Origin: Sacculina carcini
Lineage: Eukaryota; Arthropoda; Thecostraca; Sacculinidae
Length of the DNA stretch: 64,000 nt
Assembly: GCA_916048095.2 (NCBI GenBank)
Contig: OU696571.1
Span: 7,696,001-7,760,000 of the forward strand
Reading direction: 5' to 3'
Part shown: positions 19,059 to 30,783 of the stretch, in pieces
Numbering within the stretch: position 1 is the stretch's first letter
Layout of the letters: every line of letters begins with the position of its first letter
Notes under the pieces: generated by a model
What the model was told of the DNA's origin: nothing
Seen by the model: only the letters and a program-made list of their open reading frames with translations
Databases searched by the model: none
Position numbers and translations under genes: made by a program

Positions 19059-22000
19059 TCAGACCTTATATTCAGTACTAATATATACAATATTATTAAG
19101 ACAGTAATAAGACTTAGTGAGAAAGAATTTTTTAGTATGTTTTTTGAAAAGAGATAGAGATTTGATTGAGCGTATTGAGGGAGATAGCCTATTGTAGATA
19201 CGAGGTCCTAAGATAGAGAAACAACGATTGTAGTGAGAATGCCTAGAAGGAAAGGAAGGTTCAACTAAAAGAAAAGGATCGTTAGAAGACCTAAGAGAAA
19301 GAGATGAGGTTTTATAAGACAGAAGGTCAAACAGATACGCAGGCTTACGATGATGAAGAGCTGAATGAATAATTAAACAAATACGATACTCAATAAGAGC
19401 CTTGATTGGAAGTAACCTAAGTTTTTGTAAAGAAGAAGAGACATGAGAACCCGAAGGAAGATTAAATATCATACGACAAGCTTTATTAATAATAGATTGA
19501 AGTTTCCTAAGCTGGCGGTGGTTGAGAGATAGTAGAAGAGAACAGCAGTACTGAATTTTACTAAAGATGAATGAATTAGCTAACTTGAAAGCAGCAGAAA
19601 TAGTTATATATCTACGAATGGAATAGATACGCCTAAGTTGAAAGTTACAGCACCTAATAATGTCAGAGATGTGAGAATCAAAAGAAAGAGAGCTATCGAG
19701 AATGATACCAAGACTACGTACAGAGCAGGATAGAGGTATACTAAGAGAAGTAGTACTATTAGAAGATGGAAAGATAATATACTTAGTCTTATCAGGATTA
19801 AGTTTGAGATGACGAGTGAACGCCCAACTTTCAATATCAGATATAATAGAACTAACTGAAGAGAGAGAAATAGACACGGATGAGAGAAGGATCTGAATGT
19901 CATCAGCGAATATTTGAAACGACACATCGTGACGTCGAAGCACTTTCCCTACAGAGGTTAGATAGATATTGAAGAGGAGAGGGCCTAAGACAGAGCCTTG
20001 AGGGACACCGCAAGTTAGTGGGCAAGCCTCACTACAAGAATCGGAAGAGGTAGAGACGTATTGAGATCTATCAGAGAGATAAGAGCGAAAGAAAGAGAGA
20101 GCTGTGTCGCTAATGCCTAAGTCTAACAGAGTATCAATAAGAAGCAGATGATTAACAGTGTCAAATGCAGCAGAAAAGTCTAGTTGTATAAGTAGAACAT
20201 CCTTGCCAGAGAGAGTAGATTTGAGAATAGAATCATAGAGATATATTAGAGAAGTTTCTGTGGAGTGAAAGTGACGGAAGCCAGACTGCTCAGGAAGAAA
20301 CAAATTGTCAGACTCAAGGTAGTCAGATAGCTGTATATAGGCAGCCATTTCAAGAACTTTGGACAGCCAAGGAATTCTAGAGATAGGTCTATAGTTACAA
20401 AGCGTGTTAGCATCCATATCAGATTTCTTAAGTATAGGGAGAATACTGGCAGTTTTACATGCCAGAAATTCCCCATGAGTGAAAGAAGCATTGATGAAAT
20501 TAGATAAGAAAGGAAGAAGTAGTTCAATGGAGTGAGGAATCCTGGAAAGATCAATGGGGTCGAGAGATGAAGAATGAATTTTAACATGCCTTAAAATAGC
20601 TCTACAGTCAGAGATGGTTACTAGAGCAAAAGACTTAAAAACAGATGGGGTTGAGCACGGAGAGGATAATGGTAAAACAGAAGGGAACAAGCAACGAATC
20701 TTATCGATTTTAGACTGGAAAAAATTCATGAATAAAGGAGGTAATTGGTTAGATGCCAAATCAGGAAGGATGAGACTACGGGAATTACCTAAAAGACTGT
20801 TAAAAAGCTTCCACAGTTTCTTCGAATTGAGACAGGAAGAGATTTTAGTATTATAGTAAGATTTTTTGGCGGAATCACAGAGAAGGTGATGATGCCGACG
20901 AGCAGAACAGAAAGTTTGCCAAGAAGAGTCAGTCTTAAGACGACGCCATTGACGCTCAAGACGACGAAGGGAGATTTTAGAGTTTTTAATATCAGAGTTA
21001 AACCAAGGACAGCGAGTATTAGTGGAGCTGAAGACTTTAACAGGAATAAAGGTGGACTTAAGAGAATCAAGGGATGTGTTGAAATACCCTAAGAGAGAAG
21101 CAGGCGGTATATCAACGAAACATTCAGTAGCAAAACACAAGTGCATATTGATATAAAGAGAATCTAAGTCAGCATTACGATAATCCGAGAAACTAATAAT
21201 TTTAGGAGATTTGCAAGTGATAGGGAGGAAAGCAGAAAATTCTATTAATGAATGGTCAGATATGGAGGAATCAATAGGAGAAACAGTGAGATCTTTAATC
21301 AGAACAGAAGAATCAGAAAAAGAAAGGAGAAGATCAAGTGTGTGGCCGTGAACATGAGTAGGACAGCGGATATGATTACAAAGACCAAATGAGTCAATTA
21401 ATTGTAAAAACATAGAAGAACAAGACTTGAGATGGGACGCATCAACCCAAAGGTTGAAGTCACCACAAATCACTATTCTAGAAGAGAAAATTGGAAGAAG
21501 TGTGTCTAGAAGAGAAGAAAATTCATCAAGAAAAATTGAGGAAGAAACAGAATTAAGACGGTAAATGTTGATAATACATACAGGAAAAGCATTTTTACCT
21601 AAAACCTTACAGCAAATATACTCAAATGACTTGATAGTTATATCTACACTACAAAGATGGGCCTGAATAATATTTGAATTATAGACAAAAGAAACACCAC
21701 CACCAGAACATTTAGTAGAATTAGAGACATTCATAGGGCGACAATTATGAAAAGCTGAGTAGCCAGCAGGAAGAGAGCTGTCAAAAGAGGATATTTCAGC
21801 AACAGATAGCCACGATTCTATAACCAGAAAAATATCATACATAGGAAGAATGGACGCAAAAAGTGAAACTTTTGACCTAATAGACCTGAAATTATATAAA
21901 GCACATTTTAATAAGCCAATTTCATTATAAGACTTAGAACGAGAAATCACTGGAGAAGAATCAGAGAGAGAAAAAAGACACTTATCAGCGGATGATGAGT

Positions 22001-22091
22001 TATCAGCAGAACGACGAGAGTGAAGATGAGATGTAGACTCGTTGTCGCTGGATGTGGACGAGACTGGTAGATCTGGCTGATCATTAGACAT
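19059..22091 (-). CDS. LINE-CA copy 1 ORF2: AP-like endonuclease and reverse transcriptase
   Basis: 1010 residues, uninterrupted, starting at the ATG 2 nt after the ORF1 stop, which suggests coupled reinitiation. The N-terminal apurinic-like endonuclease (about residues 55-300) shows FLVIESWLS, GGGVSFVYNS, VICGDFNLWV and ISDHSLIEF; it nicks target DNA. The reverse transcriptase (about 530-790) shows NYRPISRIPWLSKVLE, LDFSAAFDTVNH, GVPQGSVLGPLLFNIYL and the catalytic FADDIQI. A C-terminal region follows with SKIQYCCSLLLSLNHRQLRKLQ and LGPRIYNRLSP. The layout fits the CR1/L2 group of LINEs. All catalytic motifs look intact. Confidence 0.85.
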   Translation of the reverse strand: MSNDQPDLPVSSTSSDNESTSHLHSRRSADNSSSADKCLFSLSDSSPVISRSKSYNEIGLLKCALYNFRSIRSKVSLFASILPMYDIFLVIESWLSVAEISSFDSSLPAGYSAFHNCRPMNVSNSTKCSGGGVSFVYNSNIIQAHLCSVDITIKSFEYICCKVLGKNAFPVCIINIYRLNSVSSSIFLDEFSSLLDTLLPIFSSRIVICGDFNLWVDASHLKSCSSMFLQLIDSFGLCNHIRCPTHVHGHTLDLLLSFSDSSVLIKDLTVSPIDSSISDHSLIEFSAFLPITCKSPKIISFSDYRNADLDSLYINMHLCFATECFVDIPPASLLGYFNTSLDSLKSTFIPVKVFSSTNTRCPWFNSDIKNSKISLRRLERQWRRLKTDSSWQTFCSARRHHHLLCDSAKKSYYNTKISSCLNSKKLWKLFNSLLGNSRSLILPDLASNQLPPLFMNFFQSKIDKIRCLFPSVLPLSSPCSTPSVFKSFALVTISDCRAILRHVKIHSSSLDPIDLSRIPHSIELLLPFLSNFINASFTHGEFLACKTASILPILKKSDMDANTLCNYRPISRIPWLSKVLEMAAYIQLSDYLESDNLFLPEQSGFRHFHSTETSLIYLYDSILKSTLSGKDVLLIQLDFSAAFDTVNHLLLIDTLLDLGISDTALSFFRSYLSDRSQYVSTSSDSCSEACPLTCGVPQGSVLGPLLFNIYLTSVGKVLRRHDVSFQIFADDIQILLSSVSISLSSVSSIISDIESWAFTRHLKLNPDKTKYIIFPSSNSTTSLSIPLSCSVRSLGIILDSSLSFDSHISDIIRCCNFQLRRIYSIRRYITISAAFKLANSFIFSKIQYCCSLLLSLNHRQLRKLQSIINKACRMIFNLPSGSHVSSSLQKLRLLPIKALIEYRICLIIHSALHHRKPAYLFDLLSYKTSSLSLRSSNDPFLLVEPSFPSRHSHYNRCFSILGPRIYNRLSPSIRSIKSLSLFKKHTKKFFLTKSYYCLNNIVYISTEYKV

Positions 22092-22093
22092 AT

Positions 22094-23392
22094 TCAGTTT
22101 CCCGAACGGCTGTCATCGCTGGTCTGGGTGCGATTGAAGACATGAGTCCTCGCCGAGATGAGACAGGGGCATGCAGGGTCGAATGACGAGTGGCTGGCGT
22201 TGCCACGGCCAGCTCGCACACAGTTGGCGCATTTGCGCACATCGTTCAAGCGACACGACTTTGTGGCGTGTTTGCCTGCACACCAGCCACAAGTGTTCTC
22301 GCGGGCCTGGCACTTGTCAGCCATGTGGCCGTGGCGCTGGCACTTGGCACAGCGAGTGACCCAGTAGCGGTCGTGCACCACGCACCGTCGGTCACCCAGG
22401 TACAAGTATCCGGACTTCATCACGATGTCACGGATGGCAGGAGAAACGGCGGCAACAACTGTTTTGCAGTGGCCCGCAGACTTTTTCGAAAAAAGCACCT
22501 TGATGTCTGATGCATGCTTGATGGCCGCTTTGACTTCAGCGTTTTTTCGGCACACAGCGTCACGAATTTCAGTATCTGCGATGGCAGAACTGACTGATGT
22601 TATCGTGAGTTTGGGCACGATCTTGCCACGGCAGGAAGCTTTCAGCTGGCTGTCAGTCTTCATCACCAGCATCGCATTGTCGGCTGCTTTTGAGTCAGGG
22701 AGACTCACTTCGATTGCACCACGCTTTGTTGTCTTCATCTTGACGATGGGCACAGACTTGAGGGCCTCAGACACTCGTTTTTTGTCGACTGGAGCCTTAT
22801 CATGGGAGTGCACGATAATCTCGCGTGTCACTGCCTGAGCGAACGAACGCGGATGTTGAATAGGCACTGCCTGCGCGTATGAGCGCGGATGTTGAAAAGG
22901 CATCAGTGGCGGAGTCGGCATCATTGGCGGAATTGACATCACTGGTGGAGTTGACATCAGTGGCGGAGTTGGCAGCAGCGGAGGCTTCGGGCTGGTCATC
23001 CGTTGCAGCTGGACCTTAATTTCGCTGACAGTCTTGGTCAGCTGCGCGAGAGATTGGCTCTCGGTCGAAGATGATTGGCCCATGTTCACCATGGTTTTTT
23101 TGTCGGCGGTTGTAATGCCGGCAAGGCTGTCCAGCCACTCCTCCATTTCTGCAGTGTTGCAGTCACGAGCGAGAGTGCAACTTTCACACGTAAAGGAAGC
23201 CCTGGTGGTGAAGAAATTCATGGCCATATACTTGGGCATACGGCTGCATCTCACATGCACATGTTTTTTGCATTGTGAACAGAACAACGCACAAGCAGTT
23301 ACGGCCATTTTGCACGTGGTACAAATTGAGCCGTCAGGAGGGGAAGCAACGCGGGACGGTTGAAGCCCGGCAGGCTTGGTGATCGCGGCCAT
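22094..23392 (-). CDS. LINE-CA copy 1 ORF1: PHD-like and zinc-knuckle nucleic-acid-binding protein
   Basis: 432 residues from ATG at 23392, chosen because the frame upstream is GT-repeat sequence. The N-terminus has a PHD-like Cys/His cluster (CTTCKMAVTACALFCSQC, HVRC, CESC). A proline-rich PPLLPTPPLMSTPPVMSIPP segment and PRSYAQAV repeats lie in the middle. The C-terminus has a zinc-knuckle series (CAKCQRHGHMADKC, CGWCAGKHATKSC, CANCVRAGRG). This order is known in ORF1 of CR1/L2-type LINEs, where the protein binds element RNA. No stop codons; it ends 2 nt before ORF2. Confidence 0.8.
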   Translation of the reverse strand: MAAITKPAGLQPSRVASPPDGSICTTCKMAVTACALFCSQCKKHVHVRCSRMPKYMAMNFFTTRASFTCESCTLARDCNTAEMEEWLDSLAGITTADKKTMVNMGQSSSTESQSLAQLTKTVSEIKVQLQRMTSPKPPLLPTPPLMSTPPVMSIPPMMPTPPLMPFQHPRSYAQAVPIQHPRSFAQAVTREIIVHSHDKAPVDKKRVSEALKSVPIVKMKTTKRGAIEVSLPDSKAADNAMLVMKTDSQLKASCRGKIVPKLTITSVSSAIADTEIRDAVCRKNAEVKAAIKHASDIKVLFSKKSAGHCKTVVAAVSPAIRDIVMKSGYLYLGDRRCVVHDRYWVTRCAKCQRHGHMADKCQARENTCGWCAGKHATKSCRLNDVRKCANCVRAGRGNASHSSFDPACPCLISARTHVFNRTQTSDDSRSGN

Positions 23393-23768
23393 GACGGACA
23401 CGATAAGATCACAAGCACACGATCTCACACACAGACACACACACACTCACAGACACACGCGCACACAGACACACGGCCCGCACACGCACACACATACACA
23501 CAGGCACACAAACACGCGACTCACACTGAGGGGCCGTCCCCAACAAGGGGGGGGGGGGCGCCAGGCACGAACGCACACACACACACACGCACACGGAGGG
23601 TCGGGCCAGGCACGGAATTTAGCACCTAGCCGCGAAAACCTCAACCACTATCAGCAGCACAAATCACCACGAAAACGCAAATAGCCGGAGCGACACAAAA
23701 ACACATCCGCACAGGACAATCTCTCAAACAAGAGTCAAAGTCCTTACACACACACACACACACAGTCC

Positions 23769-23819
<51 letters not shown>

Positions 23820-23820
23820 G
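23393..23820. other. 5' region of LINE-CA copy 1 and (CA)n of the X LTR
   Basis: CA-rich sequence with a GC-rich patch including a run of ~12 G at 23550-23561. AGTCCTTACACAC occurs twice (about 23737 and 23765) before the uninterrupted CA tract leading back into the X LTR. The exact 5' end of the LINE cannot be fixed within these repeats. Confidence 0.5.
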
Positions 23821-23896
23821 TCCTCACCCGCCGTAACAACCAATCAGCGGCGAGCCGGTCAATTGCTCGCCGCCGCGGGGCATGCATACTCGACAA

Positions 23897-23935
<39 letters not shown>

Positions 23936-24107
23936 GAAACAACTGCACTTACTCACCGACACAGCTATACACACTCGCTCACACACTCTCGCACGCAATA
24001 TACAATTCAACCATACACGATCACATATAGACACACTAACACGTTCACGCACACACAATCTTTCACACACACACACACTCTCTCTCACTGCACACGATCA
24101 CACCACA

Positions 24108-24820
24108 CCTCCACCTGTTTAAAAAAAATATAAATCAACAAAAGAACAGACAATTAAAAAACGCGAACCAAGCAAACCAGGAACCAATAAAAAAACCTCA
24201 CTCGACGACGGCCTCCACCATATGCACACACCGTGGCTGCGGCGAAGCACACAAGTCAGGCCCCAGCGTCTACCGCGCTTCCGCCTCCGCCCGTGCTCTT
24301 CGGTGCTTCGCCGCAGCCTGCCGTCTTCTTCATCACCGGCTGCCGCGACAGGGCACAACACTTTGACCCCAGCACCCACTATGCTCCCGTCGACTCCAGT
24401 GCTCTTCAGCACCCTGCCGCAAACAGCCGGGACGTCGCCGTTCACACAGGCCACGCCGTCGCCGTCGTTCGTCATGTTTTCCTCCGGCTTCAGCAGCCCC
24501 TCTCTGTCACCTGCCGTCCAGCACCAGCATCCTCCACGAGCGATCGTTGCCTCCACTGACAATCCTGTAGTTGCCCGGCGACGTGCCTTACACCAGTGCA
24601 GGCGAGACGACCAGCATCCCTCGGCCACAGCTCCTCAGCTGCCTCCCGCCGGTATCATGCTGCACTGCCGTCCCCCTGCACACCAACCTGACACGCCGCC
24701 CAGCACCTCCATCGCTGTTCTCCGCTGGTAGGCCGCTACTGATGATGGAAGGCACCATCTCCGCTGCTGAAGCCGGGTCGCAGACAAAAATAATTCCAAA
24801 ACAAAAAGGCTGAAATAGCT
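24108..24820 (-). other. Interior of element X (non-coding)
   Basis: 713 bp between polypurine tract (AGGTGGAGG next to the left LTR on the minus strand) and primer site (24809-24820, GCTGAAATAGCT on the plus strand, one mismatch from tRNA-Phe nt 1-12). Open frames of up to 169 codons on both strands show low-complexity Ser/Pro or Gly/Arg composition and no domain. It aligns with the interiors of alpha and zeta. Confidence 0.7.
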
Positions 24821-24956
24821 TGTAGCAAAACTGAAGAAACTAAAATATATTCAGACAGGCGCGCGTGGGCATCACCACCCCACGCGCGCCTACAAGACGT
24901 CACACTCCGATCGCACCACAAACACAACTCCAAGCTCACACCGTGAAACACGGGAG

Positions 24957-24988
<32 letters not shown>

Positions 24989-25065
24989 GTCCTCACCCGC
25001 CGTAACAACCAATCAGCGGCGAGCCGGTCAATTGCTCGCCGCCGCGGGGCATGCATACTCGACAA

Positions 25066-25098
<33 letters not shown>

Positions 25099-25274
25099 TA
25101 CCGAAACAACTGCACACACTCACCGACACAGCTATACACACTCGCTCACACACTCTCGCACGCAATATACAATTCAACCATACACGATCACATATAGACA
25201 CACTAACACGTTCACGCACACACAATCTTTCACACACACACACACTCTCTCTCACTGCACACGATCACACCACA
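24821..25274 (-). repeat. 5' LTR of element X
   Basis: About 454 bp uninterrupted LTR giving the reference order for the split left copy: TGTAGCAAAACTG, GGCGCGCGTGGG/CCCACGCGCGCC hairpin, GGGAGCA(CA)n, CCAATCAGCGG (a CCAAT-box-like motif), a second (CA)n and CACCACA end. Confidence 0.85.
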
Positions 25275-25984
25275 CACACACTCGCATATGCACCAGCACA
25301 GAAGATTCCACACACACACACACATACAAACAATGCAAAACATGATACACCACAGACTGTTCTAGAAAGCATTGTTTCATTAAAAAAGCATTAGTTTAAT
25401 TAAACGTTTGTCAAAAAAACACTTGACCAACCAATTAACTTGTCTTGTTCTGCTGTCAACATTTTCTAATCTGTACATTAATAAAACGAATTTAAAACCA
25501 ATTTGAAAAAAATCTTTTCATTTTTTCATAAAAAACATGTTTTATTAAAAAAAAACACATGATTACTCAATGAATCTGTTTTGTTCTGCTGACGAATTAT
25601 TTCAAATACCCACATCATTAAACCATCTTTAAAAACATAAAAAAACAACAATAAAAAAAACCCAAACCACCGGACCCGAATGCACTTTCAAAGAGTCTTC
25701 TGAGGTATTTATTGATAAATATTTTTGTTTTTTTAAACTATTATCAAATTATCTTTGAAATAAGACACGTAAAGATGTACAAAACGTCAATTAAACTCGA
25801 TTCTATGTACTAAAATCCAACATCCGATGACAATTGGGGCTAATTCTAAAAAAACAAAAAAACCTAAAAAGCATGTTTTTTGCAAAAAAAACCGCAACCA
25901 AAAAAAACGTTTTTCTTGCATCACTACGTACAGCGCACAATGGTTCACTCGCATCGCACAACGTCGCTCACTTCACTCTTCAAC
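25275..25984. other. AT-rich unassigned stretch
   Basis: After the CACAC duplication comes a short CA-rich piece, then AT-rich sequence with many A- and T-runs and CATGTTTT-like words. The frame open from 25827 here is only a leader into LINE H. No gene or RNA recognised. Confidence 0.4.
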
Positions 25985-27200
25985 CAACACTCATGACATA
26001 GAAAGGGCTAGTAATAAATTCAAATTCACAATCTATGCGGACGATACTAGTTTAATTTTATCTAATGAGAACAAAGAAAAGCTGCATGCAAAATGCCAAA
26101 CTGAACTTGTAAAAATTAATCAATGGATTGAGAGCAATTACCTGAAACTTAACATTAAAAAATCACACTTCATTTTCTTCCAGAATCGCTCTAGACATGA
26201 AACATTTCCTGATCTAAAAATTAAAGGACAAGTCTTGTTACAATCACAATATACTAAATTTTTGGGCATATTAGTAGACGACCATATGAGCTGGAACAAC
26301 CAAATTGAATATGTGTGTAACAAGATTTGTCGAACATGTGGAGTTTTATACAAAATCAAACGATTCCTTACCGATAATGCAATGAGAAGTATATATTTCA
26401 CCCTGGTATACCCTCACCTAATATACTATGTATCCATATGGTCCTTTACCTGGCCCACGTTCGTTGCAAAACTCTCAGTAGCACAAAACAAAGTAATTAG
26501 GTGTATAATGGGTTTGAAAAAATTCGAATCAACCAGAAGTCTCTATCGTTCCACTCAAATTATGCCATTCAATTATATTCGTAAATACTTTACAAGCATC
26601 CTGATACACAGATTTCTCAAGCAACCCCATATAAACACATTTTTTATTCCTTCTAACAGCTCTAAACGCATTATGAGAAATAGATATGATATTATGCTAC
26701 CAAAATTTAGAACTACTTTGTTTCGAAATAGCTTTTTGCATGAAGGCCCTGAAATTTGGAACAAACTTCCACAAAGCCTAAAATGTTTTAATGAAACAAG
26801 TTCTCTGGAAGGGTTCAAACTTGCTCTGAAAAAAACACTTTTTAGCCGACATGATTTCAAACATCTAACGATGTATGTTGATAAGACCATCTTATTTCGA
26901 TGTAATTCATGTAAATTGCATATACTTAAATGCAGTGTCTTTTGTTGTTTCATATATAGCCTCGATATGATTTTCGTTGTTTGCTGCATGATTTGTCCAT
27001 TGAAGTATATAAATATCACACACAAATGAGCACATTCACATGATTGTACAACTGAATGCACTCTAAACTATCCATTCGTCTAAGAGCCACGGCTCGACGA
27101 ATTGTTGCCTTATTCATCTGTGTTTACTGTATAACTTGTTTTGTTGTCTATTTGTGGCAATACATCAAATTGACATTGACATTGAAATTGACTCAACACA
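25985..27200 (+). pseudogene. LINE H: 5'-truncated non-LTR retrotransposon RT fragment
   Basis: Homology begins inside the reverse transcriptase just before the catalytic box: FKFTIYADDTSLILSNENKEKL, then NQWIESNYLKLNIKKSHFIFF, KFLGILVDDHMSWNNQIEYV, VYPHLIYYVSIWS and a C-terminal end around 26875. This follows LINE F (MYADDTSFIV, KLKLNVKKTHVMLF, FLGVIIDEYFNWNEHI), so F and H are diverged members of one lineage. The frame is open through 27029. The 3' end probably lies near 27170-27190, where TTGACATTGACATTGAAATTGAC repeats form a tail. Endonuclease and RT fingers are absent. Confidence 0.75.
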
Positions 27201-27249
27201 CCGCCCGAGATGATACTGACTGCCCGGCGTCAGCGACATGAACTTGCGT

Positions 27250-27401
27250 AGACTCCGCCCACTTGCACTTGCACTTGCACTTGCACACACACACACACAC
27301 ACACATACACACACACACACACACACACATTACATTTTTACATTATGGAAAAATTTATATAGCGCCCTACACCTAGAGGGTCTCTAAGGCGCTGCACACA
27401 C

Positions 27402-27468
<67 letters not shown>

Positions 27469-27480
27469 CACAAATGCATG
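27250..27480. repeat. (CTTGCA)n, (CA)n arrays and LINE-CA type 3' hairpin
   Basis: Four CTTGCA units (27262-27285), then (CA)n, then a 60 bp hairpin sequence (27350-27400: GCGCCCTACACCTAGAGGGTCTCTAAGGCGC), then another long (CA)n. The hairpin is the 3' end of LINE-CA copy 2, read on the minus strand. Confidence 0.75.
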
Positions 27481-28373
27481 CATTCACAAGGTAAAAGATG
27501 GAGAGGGAGAGAACAGAGAGAAAATCACACCTTATATTCATCGCTAGTGTACACAATGTTATCTAAGATATAATAGGGCTTCAACAGAAAAAATTTCTTA
27601 GAGTGTTTTTTGAAAAGAGGAATAGAAGTGATAGAACGCAGTGTTGGGGAGAGCTTATTGTAAATACGGGGTCCTAAGATAGATAGACAGCGATTATAGT
27701 GAGAATGTCTAGAAGGAAAAGCAGGCTCCAGTAAGAGAAGAGAATCATCAGATGACCTAAGTGTACGAGTAGATTTTTTTAAAGACAGAAGATCGAATAA
27801 ATACGAGGGCTTACGAAGAATAAGGGTAGAATGAATAATTAAGCAGACGCGATGGTCAATAAGTGCCTTAATAGGGAGAAGTCCTAATTTTGTAGAAAGG
27901 GAGAGACATGAGAGCCAGCAGGGATATTGTAAATTAAACGACAGGCTTTATTAATAACAGATTGAAGTTTGCGAAGCTGGCGGTGGTTAAGAGAAAGAAA
28001 AAGCGAGCAACAATATTGAATCCTACTGAGAATGAAAGAATTAGCTAGTTTAAAGGCAGCAGAGACAGTTAAGTATCTTCGGATAGAATATATTCGCCTA
28101 ATATGAAAATTACAGACCTTAATAATATCGGAGATGTATAGATCAAAACAAAGAGAATCATCAAGTAAAACACCTAAGCTACGAACAGAGTTAGAGAGAG
28201 GAACAGATAGAGAAGTTAAGCTTCTAGAAGATTGAAAAATGATATATTTAGTCTTATCGGGATTGAGCTTAAGATGGTGGGAAAAAGACCAAGTTTCAAT
28301 ATCATCCAAGAGAGAAGAAACAGAAGATTGGGAAATAGTATTAGACGAGAAAATAATTTGGATATTTGGATTG
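27338..28373 (-). pseudogene. LINE-CA copy 2: truncated, diverged subfamily
   Basis: Minus strand. Two overlapping frames (28396-27884, then about 27896-27540) encode the end of RT and the C-terminal region: SFSHHLKLNPDKTKYIIF, RRYLTVSAAFKLANSFILSRIQYCCSLFLSLNHRQLRKLQ, then, after a frameshift, the LGPRIYNKLSP end. It is 5'-truncated at (CA)n near 28373 and ends 3' in (TG)n, the GCGCC...GGCGC hairpin, ATGTAATG and (TG)n. It differs from copies 1 and 3 at many positions. Confidence 0.75.
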
Positions 28374-28389
28374 GACACACACACACACA

Positions 28390-28554
28390 CACACATTACA
28401 TTACATTACATTAAGACATTTATATCGCGCTTTTCACCCGAGGGTCTCAAAAGCGCTCACACACACACACTCACACACACACAACACACACACACACACA
28501 CACACAAGCACAAGAGTCATACACATACACAATCACGAACACACACACTCACCT

Positions 28555-28589
<35 letters not shown>

Positions 28590-29033
28590 TACACACAAAA
28601 CAGACATATAGATAAGTACATATACGCACAATCACGAACATACACTCACGTTTACATACTCAAAAACACAAAAATGCACACGCACACACACATACATATT
28701 GAATAAGATAGCAAAGCCGACATACAGCACATAAGACAACACAACATACAACACATTAAGACAACACAACAGGCATACAACGACATACACTCAGATTGAC
28801 AAATCACAACACAATAGACACACAAATACAAACCAGAAAACACAACATGACAGACACACAACGACATACACTCAAACAAATAGACAGAGAACACAGCACA
28901 ACAGACACACAAACACAGATAACAGAGCTCAACATAACAACACACATACAGCATACAATGGAGAAACATACAGACACAAGAACAGAAAACACACGCATGA
29001 AGCACATACACATAGAAGACAGAATTAGGAAAC

Positions 29034-29034
<1 letters not shown>
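28390..29034 (-). pseudogene. LINE-CA copy 4: 3' UTR-only copy
   Basis: Contains only 3' UTR. The right edge GAATTAGGAAACAA matches sequence just past the ORF2 stop in copies 1 and 3, then (CA)n. The left edge is the 3' hairpin (28405-28460: CGCGCTTTTCACCCGAGGGTCTCAAAAGCGC) with ATTACATTACATTACATTA and (CA)n. It is an extreme 5' truncation. Confidence 0.75.

Positions 29035-29126
<92 letters not shown>
29034..29126. repeat. (CA)n array
   Basis: About 90 bp of CA dinucleotide between LINE-CA copy 4 and the RLE-type element. Confidence 0.9.
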
Positions 29127-29129
<3 letters not shown>

Positions 29130-30783
29130 CTCGGTCCCGCACTGTTCGCCCTCGCGGTCGATCCGGTGGCTCAGTAGCTCGAGTCACCGCTGAACGTCTG
29201 GTGCCTGGACGACGCCACAATAGGAGGGCCTTCAGACGTCGTGCAATCAGATATCAGACGTCTCGTCCCAGCCCTGCACGACATCGGCCTCACACTGAAC
29301 ACCACGAAGTGCGAGGCCATCGGGCTCGGACCCTCCGATGACGACACGGCCGACACGTTGATCCAGAGGCACCTGCCGGGGGCCACCTGCACACCAGCGG
29401 CAACGGCAACACTTATGGGCGCACCCCTCGAGTCCGGAGGCATACCGGCAGCCCTGGACAACATCCATCACCAACTGGAGCTGCTCATCAGGCGCACCAC
29501 CAACATCGGTTCGCACCCGGCGCTATTCTTCCTGAGCAGATACGCGTCGGTGCCGCGGGCCATGTACCTGATGAGAGCAGCCCCAGTGTACAGGGCGACC
29601 TCTCAGCTCGTCACCATCGACGAGAGCCTCCGATCGGTCATCGGCAGCTGCTGTAACGTCGACCTGGACGACGATCAATGGGAGCAAGCGGCGCTGCCCG
29701 TCCGTCTGGGTGGCATCGGGGCTAGGCGGCTGATTGACGTGGCGCTGCCTGCTCATATCGCCTCAATGGAGGCCGCTGGGGACCTGGTCAGTCATATAAT
29801 TGACCGCCAACGCGGTGACAGACCTGGTCTCCCGGCGCCCCCCGTGGAGGAGTTTGTGAGCAGAATGTGCCCGGCTTTCAGCCAGCAAAATGTGCCCGAG
29901 TCCCTCACTCAGCGCCACCTCGACACGAGTGCGTCAGAGCACCGCCTGAACAGTCTGCTCCAGAGAGCAAACCAGGTCGACCGAGCTCGCCTTGTGGCTG
30001 CGGCCGCACCCCATAGCGGCGCCTGGTTGTCCGCCCTTCCGATCTCCAGCCTCGGCCTGCTGCTGCCCGACGAAGCCGTTCGCGTCGGCATGGCGCTGCG
30101 CCTGGCAGCCGCCATCCAGCAGCCGCACAGGTGCCGCTGCGGCTCAACGACCGACCGATGGGGCCACCACAGTCTGTTGTGCTGCCACAACGTCGGCCGA
30201 CTGCCGCGTCATACTGCCCTGAACGACATCGTTCATCGCAGTTTGGCGTCGGCAGGAGTCGCGGCAGTGCTGGAACCTCGTGGTCTGAACAGAGGCGACG
30301 GCCGCCGCCCGGACCGGATCACCATCTTTCCCTTCCGGCGCGGCAAATCGCTCGTCTGGGACGTGACGTGCACCAACACCTTCAGCAGTGCACACCTGTT
30401 GGAGGGTGCAGTCGCTCCCGGGGCAGCGGCTCGGGCGGCCGAGGAGACGAAGAAACGACGCTACTCGGACTTGAGCCAGCGGTATGACTTCGCACCGCTG
30501 GCCATCGAAACTACCGGCGTGCTGGGGTCCACATTTGACGACCTAATCAAGATAATCGGTCGTCGAATCACAGAGCGTTCGGGAGAGCCACGCGAGACGG
30601 CCTGGCTCAGAGAGCGGGTCAGCCTGGCGGTCGTGCGCGGCAACGCGGCAACCATCACCGGGTCGCCGAACTGACTCGCATATACAACGCGCGCATGTGT
30701 GCGTGCTTAATTTTACATTATTATAAAATGAATACTTGATTGTAAATACATGTGTACGTGTAAAATGAAAAAAACAACACAAA

